Shown: positions 8,835 through 16,914, numbered from the stretch's first letter. The stretch is 64,000 nucleotides of DNA from DASYAE01 sp036501535 (GCA_036501535.1 DASYAE010000140.1:24150-88149); one strand, 5' to 3'. The notes: generated by a model from the letters alone, not told the origin. Program-made: numbers and translations.

Positions 8835-9791
8835 GTGGTCAGCGTGATTTTCGCGCTGCTGACCGCGCTGAGCAACGCCACGGCGTCGGTGCTGCAGCGG
8901 CGGGCGGCGGCCGAGGCGCCGGAGGGTCGGGCCTTCCGGCTCTCCCTGCTGACGTACCTGATGAGCCGGAAGGTCTGGCTCGCCGGGATCGCGATGACCA
9001 TCCTGGCCGCGGTCTGCCAGGCCACCGCGCTGGCCACCGGCCCGATAGCGCTGGTGCAGCCGCTGTTCATCGCCGAGCTCCCGCTGGCGCTGCTGATCGG
9101 CGGCCTGGTCATGCAGCGCCGGCTGCCGCGCCGGATCTGGGCCTCGGTCGGGGCGGTGGCCGGAGGACTGGCCGCGGTGCTGATCTGCGCCTCCCCGTCG
9201 GGCGGCACCGACCGGGCGCCGGGCGCGCTGTGGACCCTGGCCCTGATCGCGACCGGCGGCTTCGAGGTGCTGCTGATCTCCGCGGCGCTGCGCACCCGGG
9301 GCCAGGGCCGCGCGGCCCTGCTCGGCCTGGCCGCCGCGTGCGGCTACGCGCTGACCGCCGCGCTGATGAAGCAGGCGATGTCCGCGCTCGGCGAGGGCGC
9401 CGCGACGTTCTTCTCCACCTGGCAGCTCTACGCGACCGCGGCGGCCGGCGTCGGCTCGCTCTTCCTGCTGCAGAACGCGCTGCAGGCCGGCACGCTGGTC
9501 GCCTCGCAACCGATGCTGACCCTCGGCGACGCGCTGATCAGCACCTGCTTCGGGGTGCTGCTGTTCGGCGAGACGATCCGGCTCGGCTGGTGGCTGGTGC
9601 CGGAGATCCTGGGCCTCGCCGTGATCGCGTACGGATATGTGGAGCTATCGTCGTCGCCACTCATGTCCGCGACCGTCTCTGCCGCGCATCCCGAGGGGGA
9701 CGGCGAGGGGAAGGACCCCGGGAAGAATTCGTCGGAGCGCAACGGCGACGCGGATCCGATCGACGAGACCGCGGGCGTCCCCGGCAAGTGA
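8835..9791 (+). CDS. EamA/DMT-superfamily transporter
   Basis: 318 aa from GTG 8835, chosen because GGGAAG lies about nine bases upstream and the protein then begins directly with the first membrane helix (VSVIFALLTALSNATASV). About ten membrane segments in two repeats, the usual layout of drug/metabolite transporters. The last 40 residues are hydrophilic and charged (GDGEGKDPGK). Substrate cannot be told from sequence. It interrupts the conserved map-infA neighbourhood. Confidence 0.8.
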   Translation: MVSVIFALLTALSNATASVLQRRAAAEAPEGRAFRLSLLTYLMSRKVWLAGIAMTILAAVCQATALATGPIALVQPLFIAELPLALLIGGLVMQRRLPRRIWASVGAVAGGLAAVLICASPSGGTDRAPGALWTLALIATGGFEVLLISAALRTRGQGRAALLGLAAACGYALTAALMKQAMSALGEGAATFFSTWQLYATAAAGVGSLFLLQNALQAGTLVASQPMLTLGDALISTCFGVLLFGETIRLGWWLVPEILGLAVIAYGYVELSSSPLMSATVSAAHPEGDGEGKDPGKNSSERNGDADPIDETAGVPGK

Positions 9792-9913
9792 GCCGGGCTC
9801 CCGCGACCTGCAGTACTTCGTGTCAGCCCTACCTCCCCGGATGACTGACGTCATGTCGGATTGGTGACGCACCGGCACTGCCGGACGCTTCCCGTGCGCG
9901 GTACACTCGCGAT

Positions 9914-10591
9914 ATGTCGCAAGCGAACAGCGGGGACTCGCGGCTCCGGGCCTCGGACGCGGATCGCGAGAGGATCGTGGAGAAGCTCCGGAGCAGCGCG
10001 GCTGAGGGCCGGCTGACGATGGACGAGTTCGAGCAGCGGATGTCCGCCGCCTACGCCGCGAGGACCTACGGGGACCTCGCCGCGCTGACCGCCGACCTTC
10101 CGGTCGACCTGAGCGCTCGCACCGGCAGCGGCAGGGCGGAGCCGCAGGACTCCGTTCCGAACGAATACCGCTCGGACGGCCACCGCTTCGGCGCCGACCC
10201 GGGCTTCGGCTCGCCCGCGACCTTCGGCAGCGGCGCGCCGCGCACCGAGCGCGGCCCGATCGACGCGGCCACAGACGTCATCGGCGCGCTGGTGAACGCC
10301 GGTGCGGACCTCCGGGCCCAGCGCGAGATCAGGCGCACGAACCAGCAGATCCGGATGGAAGTGCGGCAGCAGCGCCACGAGGCGCGGATGGCCCGGCGCA
10401 CCGCGGGGTCGCCGGGCGGCGCGCTCGGCGGGTGGGTCGTGACCTCGGTGCTGCTGACCGGCATCTGGTTCATCCAGCTGGTCACCGATCCGCACGGCGG
10501 CCACTACTTCTGGCCGGCCTGGCCGATCGGCATCATCGGCATCCTGGCGCTGCTGCGCTCCATCAGGCTGTTCGGCAGCCGTCGCTACTGA
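9914..10591 (+). CDS. DUF1707 (SHOCT-like) protein with C-terminal 2TM domain
   Basis: 225 aa. The N-terminal DUF1707 domain (about residues 8-62) is recognised by LRASDADRERIVEKLRSSA, EGRL and DEFEQR. A variable middle region is followed by a basic helix (about 135-165) and two membrane helices (about 172-190 and 197-215) of the 2TM type. Such proteins are common in actinobacteria and presumed membrane-associated; function unknown. It starts at ATG 9914 and ends just before a 14-bp palindrome and the infA promoter. Confidence 0.85.
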   Translation: MSQANSGDSRLRASDADRERIVEKLRSSAAEGRLTMDEFEQRMSAAYAARTYGDLAALTADLPVDLSARTGSGRAEPQDSVPNEYRSDGHRFGADPGFGSPATFGSGAPRTERGPIDAATDVIGALVNAGADLRAQREIRRTNQQIRMEVRQQRHEARMARRTAGSPGGALGGWVVTSVLLTGIWFIQLVTDPHGGHYFWPAWPIGIIGILALLRSIRLFGSRRY

Positions 10592-10595
10592 TCCG

Positions 10596-10609
10596 GTGTC
10601 ACGTGACAC
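10596..10609. promoter_or_regulatory. 14-bp perfect palindrome upstream of infA
   Basis: GTGTCACGTGACAC is its own reverse complement. It lies 28 bases before the putative infA -35 box and just after the DUF1707 stop, so it looks like an operator for a dimeric regulator. The regulator is not identified. Confidence 0.5.
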
Positions 10610-10637
10610 GGTGCCGGTCTGCAGGGCCGACACCCGA

Positions 10638-10668
10638 TTGGTGTTTTCCGCAGCCCGCGACGTAAACT
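10638..10668 (+). promoter_or_regulatory. Putative infA promoter
   Basis: TTGGTG (10638-10643) and TAAACT (10663-10668) separated by 19 bases. A new promoter is needed because the ancestral read-through from map is broken by the inserted genes. Confidence 0.45.
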
Positions 10669-10731
10669 GGCTCGTCGGCCGAGCGACCATCGGCCGGCCA
10701 GCCGTATGCCTACCGAATGAAGTGCGAGGAC

Positions 10732-10953
10732 ATGCCCAAGAAAGAAGGGGCCATCGAGATCGAGGGCACCGTCGTCGAATCTCTTCCCAACGCCATGTTC
10801 CGGGTGGAGCTGCAGAACGGGCACAAGGTTCTCGCGCACATCAGCGGAAAGATGCGGATGCACTACATCCGGATCCTGCCGGACGACCGGGTCGTGGTCG
10901 AGCTCAGCCCGTACGACCTGACCCGCGGCCGGATCGTCTACCGGTACAAGTGA
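10732..10953 (+). CDS. infA: Translation initiation factor IF-1
   Basis: 73 aa, exactly the family length, S1-like OB fold. It binds the ribosomal A site during initiation. The sequence matches IF-1 throughout (IEIEGTVVE, NAMFRVELQNGHKVLAHISGKMR, GRIVYRYK at the end). ATG 10732 is preferred because it gives the canonical N terminus MPKKEG; an in-frame ATG at 10717 would add five residues. The GAGGA before 10732 is only one base from the ATG, so the ribosome site is unusual and the start could be leader-dependent. Confidence 0.95.
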   Translation: MPKKEGAIEIEGTVVESLPNAMFRVELQNGHKVLAHISGKMRMHYIRILPDDRVVVELSPYDLTRGRIVYRYK

Positions 10954-11047
10954 CCGGGAGAACGGATCCTCACAAATAAATAGCAACATCCTGAATCGCG
11001 ATCCAGCGCCCGGCCCCGTGCGGGGCGCCGCTCGAAAGGAACCTTCG

Positions 11048-11161
11048 ATGAAGGTCAAGCCGAGCGTCAAGCCGATCTGCGACAAGTGCAAGGTGATCCG
11101 CCGTCACGGCCGGGTCATGGTGATCTGCGAGAACCTGCGCCACAAGCAGCGTCAGGGCTAA
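11048..11161 (+). CDS. rpmJ: 50S ribosomal protein L36 (zinc type)
   Basis: 37 aa (38 codons with stop). Sequence begins MKVKPSVKPICDKCK and ends RHKQRQG. Zinc ligands C11, C14, C27 and H32 are all present, so this is the C+ form. AGGAAC lies six bases before the ATG. Sits between infA and rpsM as in most bacteria. Confidence 0.95.
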   Translation: MKVKPSVKPICDKCKVIRRHGRVMVICENLRHKQRQG

Positions 11162-11417
11162 TCCCCCCGGCACCAGCTGCGCGTGTGCGCGAGGCCGCTT
11201 CTCGCCCCGCTTCGTGCTTGCCGCGTCGTCGACAACTGACGTCCAGCACCCGTAAGAGCGCGGCATCCCGACCCCGGCGAACCGGCCCTCTGCGGGGCGC
11301 TCCGCCGGACGACACCCCCGGCACGGAGGCCGGGGACCTTCCGTCTCTGCGCGCAAGCGGAGCGACTGGAACGGTGCCGCGACAGACCTCCGCGACAGAA
11401 CTTAGGAGCCTGCCGAG
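11162..11417 (+). other. rpmJ-rpsM intergenic leader with small hairpin
   Basis: 256 bases without a credible gene, long for this operon. A 7-bp stem (11317-11323 with 11330-11336, CCCCGGC/GCCGGGG) with a six-base loop lies about 80 bases before rpsM. It may be an attenuator or just chance in GC-rich DNA. Confidence 0.3.
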
Positions 11418-11798
11418 ATGGCACGCCTCATCGGGGTCGACCTCCCCCGCGACAAGCGGCTGGAGATCGCCCTCACCTACATTTTCGGCATCGGCCGCAC
11501 CCGCGCGCAGCACACCTGCGCCGGGACCGGTGTCTCCCCGGACGTCCGGGTGAAGGACCTGAGCGACGACGACCTGATCAAGCTGCGCGACTGGATCGAG
11601 GCCAACTACAAGACCGAGGGCGACCTGCGCCGCGAGGTCCAGGCCGACATCCGGCGCAAGATGGAGATCGGCTGCTACCAGGGCCTGCGGCACCGCCGCG
11701 GCCTTCCGGTCCGCGGCCAGCGCACGCACACCAACGCGCGTACCCGCAAGGGCCCGCGCCGCGCCATCGCGGGCAAGAAGAAGCCGGGCAAGAAGTAG
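11418..11798 (+). CDS. rpsM: 30S ribosomal protein S13
   Basis: 126 aa, expected size. Starts MARLIGVDLPRDKRLEIALTYIFGIG, the S13 signature, and ends with the basic tail GKKKPGKK; RGQRTHTNARTRKGP is conserved. It contacts 16S rRNA and the inter-subunit bridge to L5. AGGAG precedes the ATG. Confidence 0.97.
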   Translation: MARLIGVDLPRDKRLEIALTYIFGIGRTRAQHTCAGTGVSPDVRVKDLSDDDLIKLRDWIEANYKTEGDLRREVQADIRRKMEIGCYQGLRHRRGLPVRGQRTHTNARTRKGPRRAIAGKKKPGKK

Positions 11799-11856
11799 TC
11801 CCCCGCGGTCCTCGACACCGCACCGGGACCGATCACCTCACTTGGAGTATTGCTAG

Positions 11857-12270
11857 ATGCCTCCCAAGAGCCGACAGGCCGCGGCCGCCGCGAAGACCAA
11901 GGTGCGCCGCAAGGAGAAGAAGAACGTCGCCCACGGGCACGCGCACATCAAGAGCACGTTCAACAACACGATCGTCTCGATCACGGACCCGCAGGGCAAC
12001 GTGATCGCCTGGGCCTCCTCCGGCCAGGTGGGCTTCAAGGGCTCGCGCAAGTCGACGCCCTTCGCCGCGCAGATGACCGCGGAGGCCGCAGCGCGCCGCG
12101 CCATGGAGCACGGCATGCGGAAGGTCGACGTGTTCGTCAAGGGTCCCGGCTCCGGCCGCGAGACCGCCATCCGCTCGCTGCAGCAGACCGGCCTGGAGGT
12201 CGGGTCCATCAACGATGTGACCCCGTCCCCGCACAACGGCTGCCGCCCGCCGAAGCGCCGCCGCGTCTGA
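11857..12270 (+). CDS. rpsK: 30S ribosomal protein S11
   Basis: 137 aa. Conserved GHAHIKSTFNNTIVSITD, GSRKSTPFAAQ and a basic C terminus PPKRRRV. Part of the platform of the small subunit, near the mRNA exit. The start ATG 11857 follows TTGGAG. 58 bases after rpsM, cotranscribed. Confidence 0.97.
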   Translation: MPPKSRQAAAAAKTKVRRKEKKNVAHGHAHIKSTFNNTIVSITDPQGNVIAWASSGQVGFKGSRKSTPFAAQMTAEAAARRAMEHGMRKVDVFVKGPGSGRETAIRSLQQTGLEVGSINDVTPSPHNGCRPPKRRRV

Positions 12271-12298
12271 GCCCGCCGACCAGGAGACAGAGAAACAC

Positions 12299-12925
12299 AT
12301 GGCCCGTTACACCGGACCCGACTGCAAGCGGTGCCGCCGCGAGAAGACGAAGCTCTTCCTCAAGGGCAGCAAGTGCGAGTCGGCGAAGTGCCCGATCGAG
12401 ATCCGTCCCTACCCGCCCGGCGAGCACGGCCGCGGCCGGACCAAGGACAGCGAGTACCTGCTGCAGAAGCGCGAGAAGCAGAAGTGCGCGCGCATCTACG
12501 GCGTGCTGGAGAAGCAGTTCCGCGGCTACTACGAGGAGGCGAACCGCAAGCAGGGCAAGACCGGCGAGAACCTGCTGCGCATCCTCGAGTCGCGGCTGGA
12601 CAACGTGGTCTACCGGGCCGGCTTCGCCAAGTCCCGGGACCACGCGCGCCAGCTGGTGCGGCACGGCCACATCCAGCTGAACGGCCACAAGGCGGACATC
12701 CCGTCGATGCGGGTCAAGGAGAGCGACATCGTCGAGGTCCGCAAGGAGTCGGTGAACCTGGACCCGTTCGTGGTCGCGCGGGCCGAGTCCGGTGACCGCA
12801 CCGTGCCGGCCTGGCTCGAGGTCGTGCCGTCGAAGATGCGGATCCTGATCCACTCGCTGCCGGCCCGCCAGGTGATCGACACGCAGGTGCAGGAGCAGCT
12901 GATCGTCGAGCTCTACTCGAAGTAA
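12299..12925 (+). CDS. rpsD: 30S ribosomal protein S4 (zinc type)
   Basis: 208 aa. The N terminus carries a four-cysteine zinc cluster (CKRC followed by C and C in GSKCESAKC), then the S4 RNA-binding domain with SRLDNVVYRAGF and the S4/HSP-type fold HIQLNGHKADIPS. S4 starts small-subunit assembly and in other bacteria represses its own operon. In Streptomyces rpsD is not here, so this order (rpsK-rpsD-rpoA) is the mycobacterial/Frankia one. A strong hairpin follows the stop. Confidence 0.97.
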   Translation: MARYTGPDCKRCRREKTKLFLKGSKCESAKCPIEIRPYPPGEHGRGRTKDSEYLLQKREKQKCARIYGVLEKQFRGYYEEANRKQGKTGENLLRILESRLDNVVYRAGFAKSRDHARQLVRHGHIQLNGHKADIPSMRVKESDIVEVRKESVNLDPFVVARAESGDRTVPAWLEVVPSKMRILIHSLPARQVIDTQVQEQLIVELYSK

Positions 12926-12950
12926 GTAGACCCTGGTAGACGGAGTTTTT

Positions 12951-12995
12951 CCGGGGTGCGCGGTACAAGGCTTACACTTGTAACGCGCACCCCGG
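12951..12995 (+). promoter_or_regulatory. Large near-perfect hairpin between rpsD and rpoA
   Basis: Outer arms CCGGGGTGCGCG (12951-12962) and CGCGCACCCCGG (12984-12995) pair perfectly over 12 bp; after one mismatch TACAAG (12964-12969) pairs with CTTGTA (12977-12982); the loop is seven bases. There is no T-run after it (TTTTT precedes it), so it is not a standard terminator on the plus strand. It could be an attenuator, processing site or autoregulatory RNA for rpsD/rpoA. Confidence 0.6.
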
Positions 12996-13063
12996 CGGCA
13001 TGCCCGCCTGGGCGTGCCTGAGTGGGCGTCATATAGAGGGCGCCCCGTATCACGGAGGTTGCA

Positions 13064-14086
13064 TTGCTCATCGCTCAGCGTCCCGCGCTGACCGAGGAAA
13101 TCGTCGACGAGTTCCGCTCCCGGTTCACCATCGAGCCGCTGGAGCCCGGATTCGGCTACACCCTCGGCAACTCCCTGCGCCGCACCCTGCTCTCCTCGAT
13201 CCCGGGGGCCGGGGTCACCAGCATCCGCATCGAGGGCGTGCTGCACGAGTTCCAGACCATCCCGGGCGTCAAGGAGGACGTCACCGACCTGATCCTGAAC
13301 ATCAAGGGCCTGGTCGTCTCCTCCGAGCACGACGAGCCGGTGGTCATGTACCTGCGCAAGCAGGGCCCCGGCGTGGTCACCGCGGCGGACATCGCCCCGC
13401 CGGCCGGCGTCGAGGTGCACAACCCGGAGCTGATCCTGGCCACGCTCAACGGCAAGGGCAAGCTGGAGATGGAGCTGACCGTCGAGCGCGGCCGCGGCTA
13501 CGTCTCCGCGGTGCAGAACAAGCAGGCCGGGCAGGAGATCGGCCGGATCCCGGTGGACTCGATCTACTCCCCGGTGCTGAAGGTCAAGTACGAGGTCCAG
13601 GCCACCCGAGTCGAGCAGCGCACCGACTTCGACAAGCTGGTCGTCGACGTCGAGACCAAGCCGTGCCTGCGCCCCCGCGACGCGGTGGCCTCGGCCGGCA
13701 AGACCCTGGTCGAGCTGTTCGGCCTGGCCCGCGAGCTGAACGTGGAGGCCGAGGGCATCGACATGGGCCCGTCGCCCACCGACGCCGCTCTCGCCGCCGA
13801 CCTGGCGCTGCCCATCGAGGAGCTGGAGCTGACCGTCCGCTCCTACAACTGCCTCAAGCGCGAGGGCATCCACACCGTCGGCGAGCTGGTCGCCCGCTCG
13901 GAGGCGGACCTGCTGGACATCCGCAACTTCGGCGCCAAGTCGATCGACGAGGTCAAGGCCAAGCTGCACACCATGGGCCTGGCCCTGAAGGACTCCCCGC
14001 CCGGATTCGACCCGGCGCTCGCGCTGGCCTCGGAGACCGGCTACGAGGACGACGACCTGTCGTACGCCGAAACCGAGCAGTACTGA
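13064..14086 (+). CDS. rpoA: DNA-directed RNA polymerase subunit alpha
   Basis: 340 aa from a TTG start (MLIAQRP), as in Streptomyces; GGAGG lies nicely upstream. The N-terminal domain (about 1-230) dimerises and assembles the core enzyme (GFGYTLGNSLRRTLLSSIPG motif). The C-terminal domain (about 250-315, ELTVRSYNCLKREGI, NFGAKSIDEVKAKL) binds UP elements and activators. Ends in the usual acidic ETEQY tail. Confidence 0.97.
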   Translation: MLIAQRPALTEEIVDEFRSRFTIEPLEPGFGYTLGNSLRRTLLSSIPGAGVTSIRIEGVLHEFQTIPGVKEDVTDLILNIKGLVVSSEHDEPVVMYLRKQGPGVVTAADIAPPAGVEVHNPELILATLNGKGKLEMELTVERGRGYVSAVQNKQAGQEIGRIPVDSIYSPVLKVKYEVQATRVEQRTDFDKLVVDVETKPCLRPRDAVASAGKTLVELFGLARELNVEAEGIDMGPSPTDAALAADLALPIEELELTVRSYNCLKREGIHTVGELVARSEADLLDIRNFGAKSIDEVKAKLHTMGLALKDSPPGFDPALALASETGYEDDDLSYAETEQY

Positions 14087-14194
14087 CAGCGCTGAATAAT
14101 TAGTTAGACACACGCGGCCGCCGCCCGATCCCCGGGCGGCGGGACTGCGCCGGTACCCGGCACGGCCGGCGCAGGAACAATGAGGAGAGACCAG

Positions 14195-14830
14195 ATGCCC
14201 ACCCCGAAGAAGGGCCCCCGCCTCGGCGGATCCGGCTCGCACCAGAAGCACATCCTGGCGAACCTGGCCAAGCAGCTGATCGAGAACGAGGCGGTCACCA
14301 CCACGCTGCCCAAGGCCCGGGCCCTGCGCCCGTTCGTCGAGCCGCTGATCACCAAGGCGCGCAAGGGCGACCTGCACTCGCGCCGCCAGGTGATCGCCGC
14401 GCTCGAGATCCGCAACACGATGTTCTACAACGGCAGCGACATCGTCTTCAAGCTGTTCGACGACATCGGGCCGCGGTACGTCGAGCGGCCGGGCGGCTAC
14501 ACCCGCATCATCAAGCTCGGCCCGCGCCGCGGCGACAACGCGCCGATGGCCCGGATCGAGCTGGTCGAGGCGCGCACCATCGCCCAGACCGCGACCGACG
14601 AGGCGACCGCCGCCACCCGGCGCGCGGCCAAGGACGCCGACGCCAAGGCGTCCGCCGCCACCGCGGCCGACGAGGACGCCGAGGACGAGGTCGAGGACGA
14701 GGACATCGACGAGGCCGACACCGAGGGCGCGGACACCGAGCTCACGGACGAGTCCGAGGACGAGGAAGCCGAGTCCGGCGAGGACGACGACGAGTCCGAG
14801 GACGACGCGGACGACGGCGACGACGCCTGA
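14195..14830 (+). CDS. rplQ: 50S ribosomal protein L17 with long acidic C-terminal extension
   Basis: 211 aa from ATG 14195 (MPTPKKGPRLGGSGSHQK), preceded by GAGGAGA. The L17 core occupies about the first 125 residues and ends near GDNAPMARIELVE. The rest is an Ala-rich stretch and then about 60 residues dominated by D and E. Actinobacterial L17 often has some acidic tail, but this one makes the protein clearly longer than the about 168 aa I recall for Streptomyces. A perfect 15-bp terminator stem follows. Confidence 0.95.
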   Translation: MPTPKKGPRLGGSGSHQKHILANLAKQLIENEAVTTTLPKARALRPFVEPLITKARKGDLHSRRQVIAALEIRNTMFYNGSDIVFKLFDDIGPRYVERPGGYTRIIKLGPRRGDNAPMARIELVEARTIAQTATDEATAATRRAAKDADAKASAATAADEDAEDEVEDEDIDEADTEGADTELTDESEDEEAESGEDDDESEDDADDGDDA

Positions 14831-14847
14831 CGATCGGTTCGGTGTCG

Positions 14848-14883
14848 GAACGGGCGGGAGCGGAAACTCGCTCCCGCCCGTTC
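14848..14883 (+). terminator. Terminator-like hairpin after rplQ
   Basis: Perfect 15-bp stem, GAACGGGCGGGAGCG (14848-14862) with CGCTCCCGCCCGTTC (14869-14883), and a six-base loop GAAACT. No T-tract, as is common for actinobacterial terminators. truA starts 38 bases later. Confidence 0.7.
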
Positions 14884-14921
14884 TCGGTGTGCAAGAGGGG
14901 TGCGAGGGAGGGACATTCCAG

Positions 14922-15824
14922 GTGGACACGGTCCGGATCCGCTTCGACCTGGCGTACGACGGCACGGACTTCGCGGGGTGGGCCCGGCAGCGCGGCGACG
15001 TGCGCACGGTGCAGTCGGTCTTCGAGGCGGCGCTGACCGCCGTGCTGCGGCTGCCCGAGCCGGCCAACCTGACCGTGGCCGGCCGCACCGATGCGGGGGT
15101 GCACGCCGCCGGCCAGGTCGTCCACCTCGACGTGCCGGAGCGGATCTGGCACGAGCACCGGGAGCGGCTGCTGTACCGGCTGGCCGGGAAGCTGCCGCCG
15201 GATGTGCGGGTCTGGGACGCGCAGGAGGCCCCGGAGGGCTTCGACGCCCGCTTCGCCGCGATCTCCCGGCGCTACATCTACCGGGTCGCGGACTGCCGCT
15301 TCGGGGCCGAGCCGACCCGCCGCCGGTTCGTGCTCTGGCATCCGCACCGGCTCGACGTGGAGGCGATGAACGCGGCCTCGCAGCTGCTGCTCGGCGAGCA
15401 CGACTTCGCCGCCTACTGCAAGAAGCGCGAGGGCGCCACGACCATCCGCCGACTGCTCGCACTGACCTGGCAGCGCACCGAGCCGGCGGGCGGGCGCAGC
15501 GAGGTGGGCGCGACGGTCGAGGCGGACGCGTTCTGCCACTCCATGGTCCGCGCCCTGGTCGCCGCGATGTTCATGGTCGGCGACGGCCGCCGGCCGGCCG
15601 AGTTCCCGGCCGAGGTGCTCTCCAGCCGCATCCGGCATCCCGGCGTCAACGTCGCCCCGCCGCACGGCCTCACCCTCGAGGAGGTCCGGTACCCGCAGGA
15701 CACGGCCGCCATGATCGCGCGCGCCGCGCAGGCCCGCACCAAGCGCAGCCTGCCCTGCCTCGACCCGGACCGGCTGCCGGCGCCGTCTGACGCGGAGTCG
15801 AATTCCAGCCCTGTTCACGGATAA
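14922..15824 (+). CDS. truA: tRNA pseudouridine(38-40) synthase TruA
   Basis: 300 aa from GTG 14922 (VDTVRIRFDLAYDGTDFAGW), chosen over GTG 14889 because GGGAGGGA is spaced nine bases from it. The catalytic aspartate lies in GRTDAGVHA (about residue 55). Converts U38-U40 in tRNA anticodon stems to pseudouridine. Conserved neighbour of rplQ. Confidence 0.95.
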   Translation: MDTVRIRFDLAYDGTDFAGWARQRGDVRTVQSVFEAALTAVLRLPEPANLTVAGRTDAGVHAAGQVVHLDVPERIWHEHRERLLYRLAGKLPPDVRVWDAQEAPEGFDARFAAISRRYIYRVADCRFGAEPTRRRFVLWHPHRLDVEAMNAASQLLLGEHDFAAYCKKREGATTIRRLLALTWQRTEPAGGRSEVGATVEADAFCHSMVRALVAAMFMVGDGRRPAEFPAEVLSSRIRHPGVNVAPPHGLTLEEVRYPQDTAAMIARAAQARTKRSLPCLDPDRLPAPSDAESNSSPVHG

Positions 15825-15939
15825 TCACCACGACCCGACCCGTAAGTGAATTCACGCCCTTTTCGTGAGACGGGTCTTCTCCGGTCGCGCGGCCGCGTGA
15901 TAATCTGCCGCGCCGCTTCCGAACAGGGGGAAGACGACC

Positions 15940-16914
15940 GTGGCGATCAGAACGCGGATATTCCGGGTTGTCGCGGCCGCGGCGCTGCTGGTCAGTGCCC
16001 CGGCCGCGGTGGCCTTATTCAGGGGTGTCGGAATACCCGGAGACACCGGCCGGGTCGGTTCGAATATCGCGGATTTCTCGGCGTCCGGCGCATCTGACGC
16101 ACTCTCGGCCACACTGACGCAGAAGTCCGCGGACACGGCCGAACTGACCGTCGACGAGAGCGGCGGGGACCTCGACAGCTACTTCACCGTGCGGATCACC
16201 GGGCTCGGCGGCTACACCGTCACCGCGACTCCGGCGGGCCTCTGCTCCCAGTCCGGCGCGCAGCTGGACTGCGCCTACTCGACCCCGCTCAGCTCGAGCG
16301 ACTCAGCGGTCTCCATCACGCTGGCCTTCTCCGGCGGGTCGGGGCCGGCCGACCTGACCGCTGCGGTCACCGGCTACCTGCTCGACGCGGTCGGCATTGC
16401 GGTCGGGGCCGGCGACACCGCCAAGGCGACGCTGGACTGGACGCCGGGCCAGCCGGGCAGCACGGTCGGCAGCAGCGCGCCGGGCTCCGGATCCGGCCCG
16501 GGCGGAACCTCCGGCAGCGCGGGCGGCGCGGGCGGGACGGGCAGCACGGGCGTCCGCTCCAACGTCGTGCCGGTCCCGGCGACCGCCGGCGCGGGGCCGG
16601 GCGTCATGACCCCGCAGGTGCGCTCGGCGCCGTCCACGCGGGCCGGCAGTTCCGCGTCGAGCCCGACTCACCTGGGCGCCGGCTCGGCCGTCGGCGGCTC
16701 CGGTCCCGGCTGGGTGCAGTGGACGCTGATCGCCCTGGCGCTGGTTCTCGCAGGCGCCGGCGCGGGCTGCCTTTACATCGCGCGGCGCCGCACTAAGGCC
16801 GCTTATGCCGCCGCCGCGGCCTACGTCCCGCCGGCCTTCGACCCGAAGAGCGTCTCTCTGGACACTCTGGAGCACAGTTTCCAGCGTTTTGGTGATTCTC
16901 CGGCGGACAGGTAA
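15940..16914 (+). CDS. Secreted, membrane-anchored protein of unknown function
   Basis: 324 aa from GTG 15940. Signal peptide (about 1-28, VVAAAALLVSAPAAVALF), then an extracellular beta-rich domain (about 45-180) with two cysteines (CSQSGAQLDC) likely forming a disulfide, then a Gly/Ser/Ala/Thr-rich flexible stalk (about 180-250), one membrane helix (about 257-278, VQWTLIALALVLAGAGAGCLYI) and a roughly 45-residue cytoplasmic tail. The layout resembles a wall-spanning surface receptor or adhesin; no family recognised. It occupies the truA-rplM interval where mycobacteria and relatives carry ESX-4 genes (established knowledge); nothing ESX-like is present here. Confidence 0.75.
   Translation: MAIRTRIFRVVAAAALLVSAPAAVALFRGVGIPGDTGRVGSNIADFSASGASDALSATLTQKSADTAELTVDESGGDLDSYFTVRITGLGGYTVTATPAGLCSQSGAQLDCAYSTPLSSSDSAVSITLAFSGGSGPADLTAAVTGYLLDAVGIAVGAGDTAKATLDWTPGQPGSTVGSSAPGSGSGPGGTSGSAGGAGGTGSTGVRSNVVPVPATAGAGPGVMTPQVRSAPSTRAGSSASSPTHLGAGSAVGGSGPGWVQWTLIALALVLAGAGAGCLYIARRRTKAAYAAAAAYVPPAFDPKSVSLDTLEHSFQRFGDSPADR

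Noticed and set aside
12209..15088. 959-codon minus-strand open frame opposite rpsD, rpoA and rplQ
   Set aside because: It is antisense to well-identified ribosomal and RNA polymerase genes; long empty antisense frames are expected at this GC content, and the protein is Val/Arg/Asp/Leu-rich noise.
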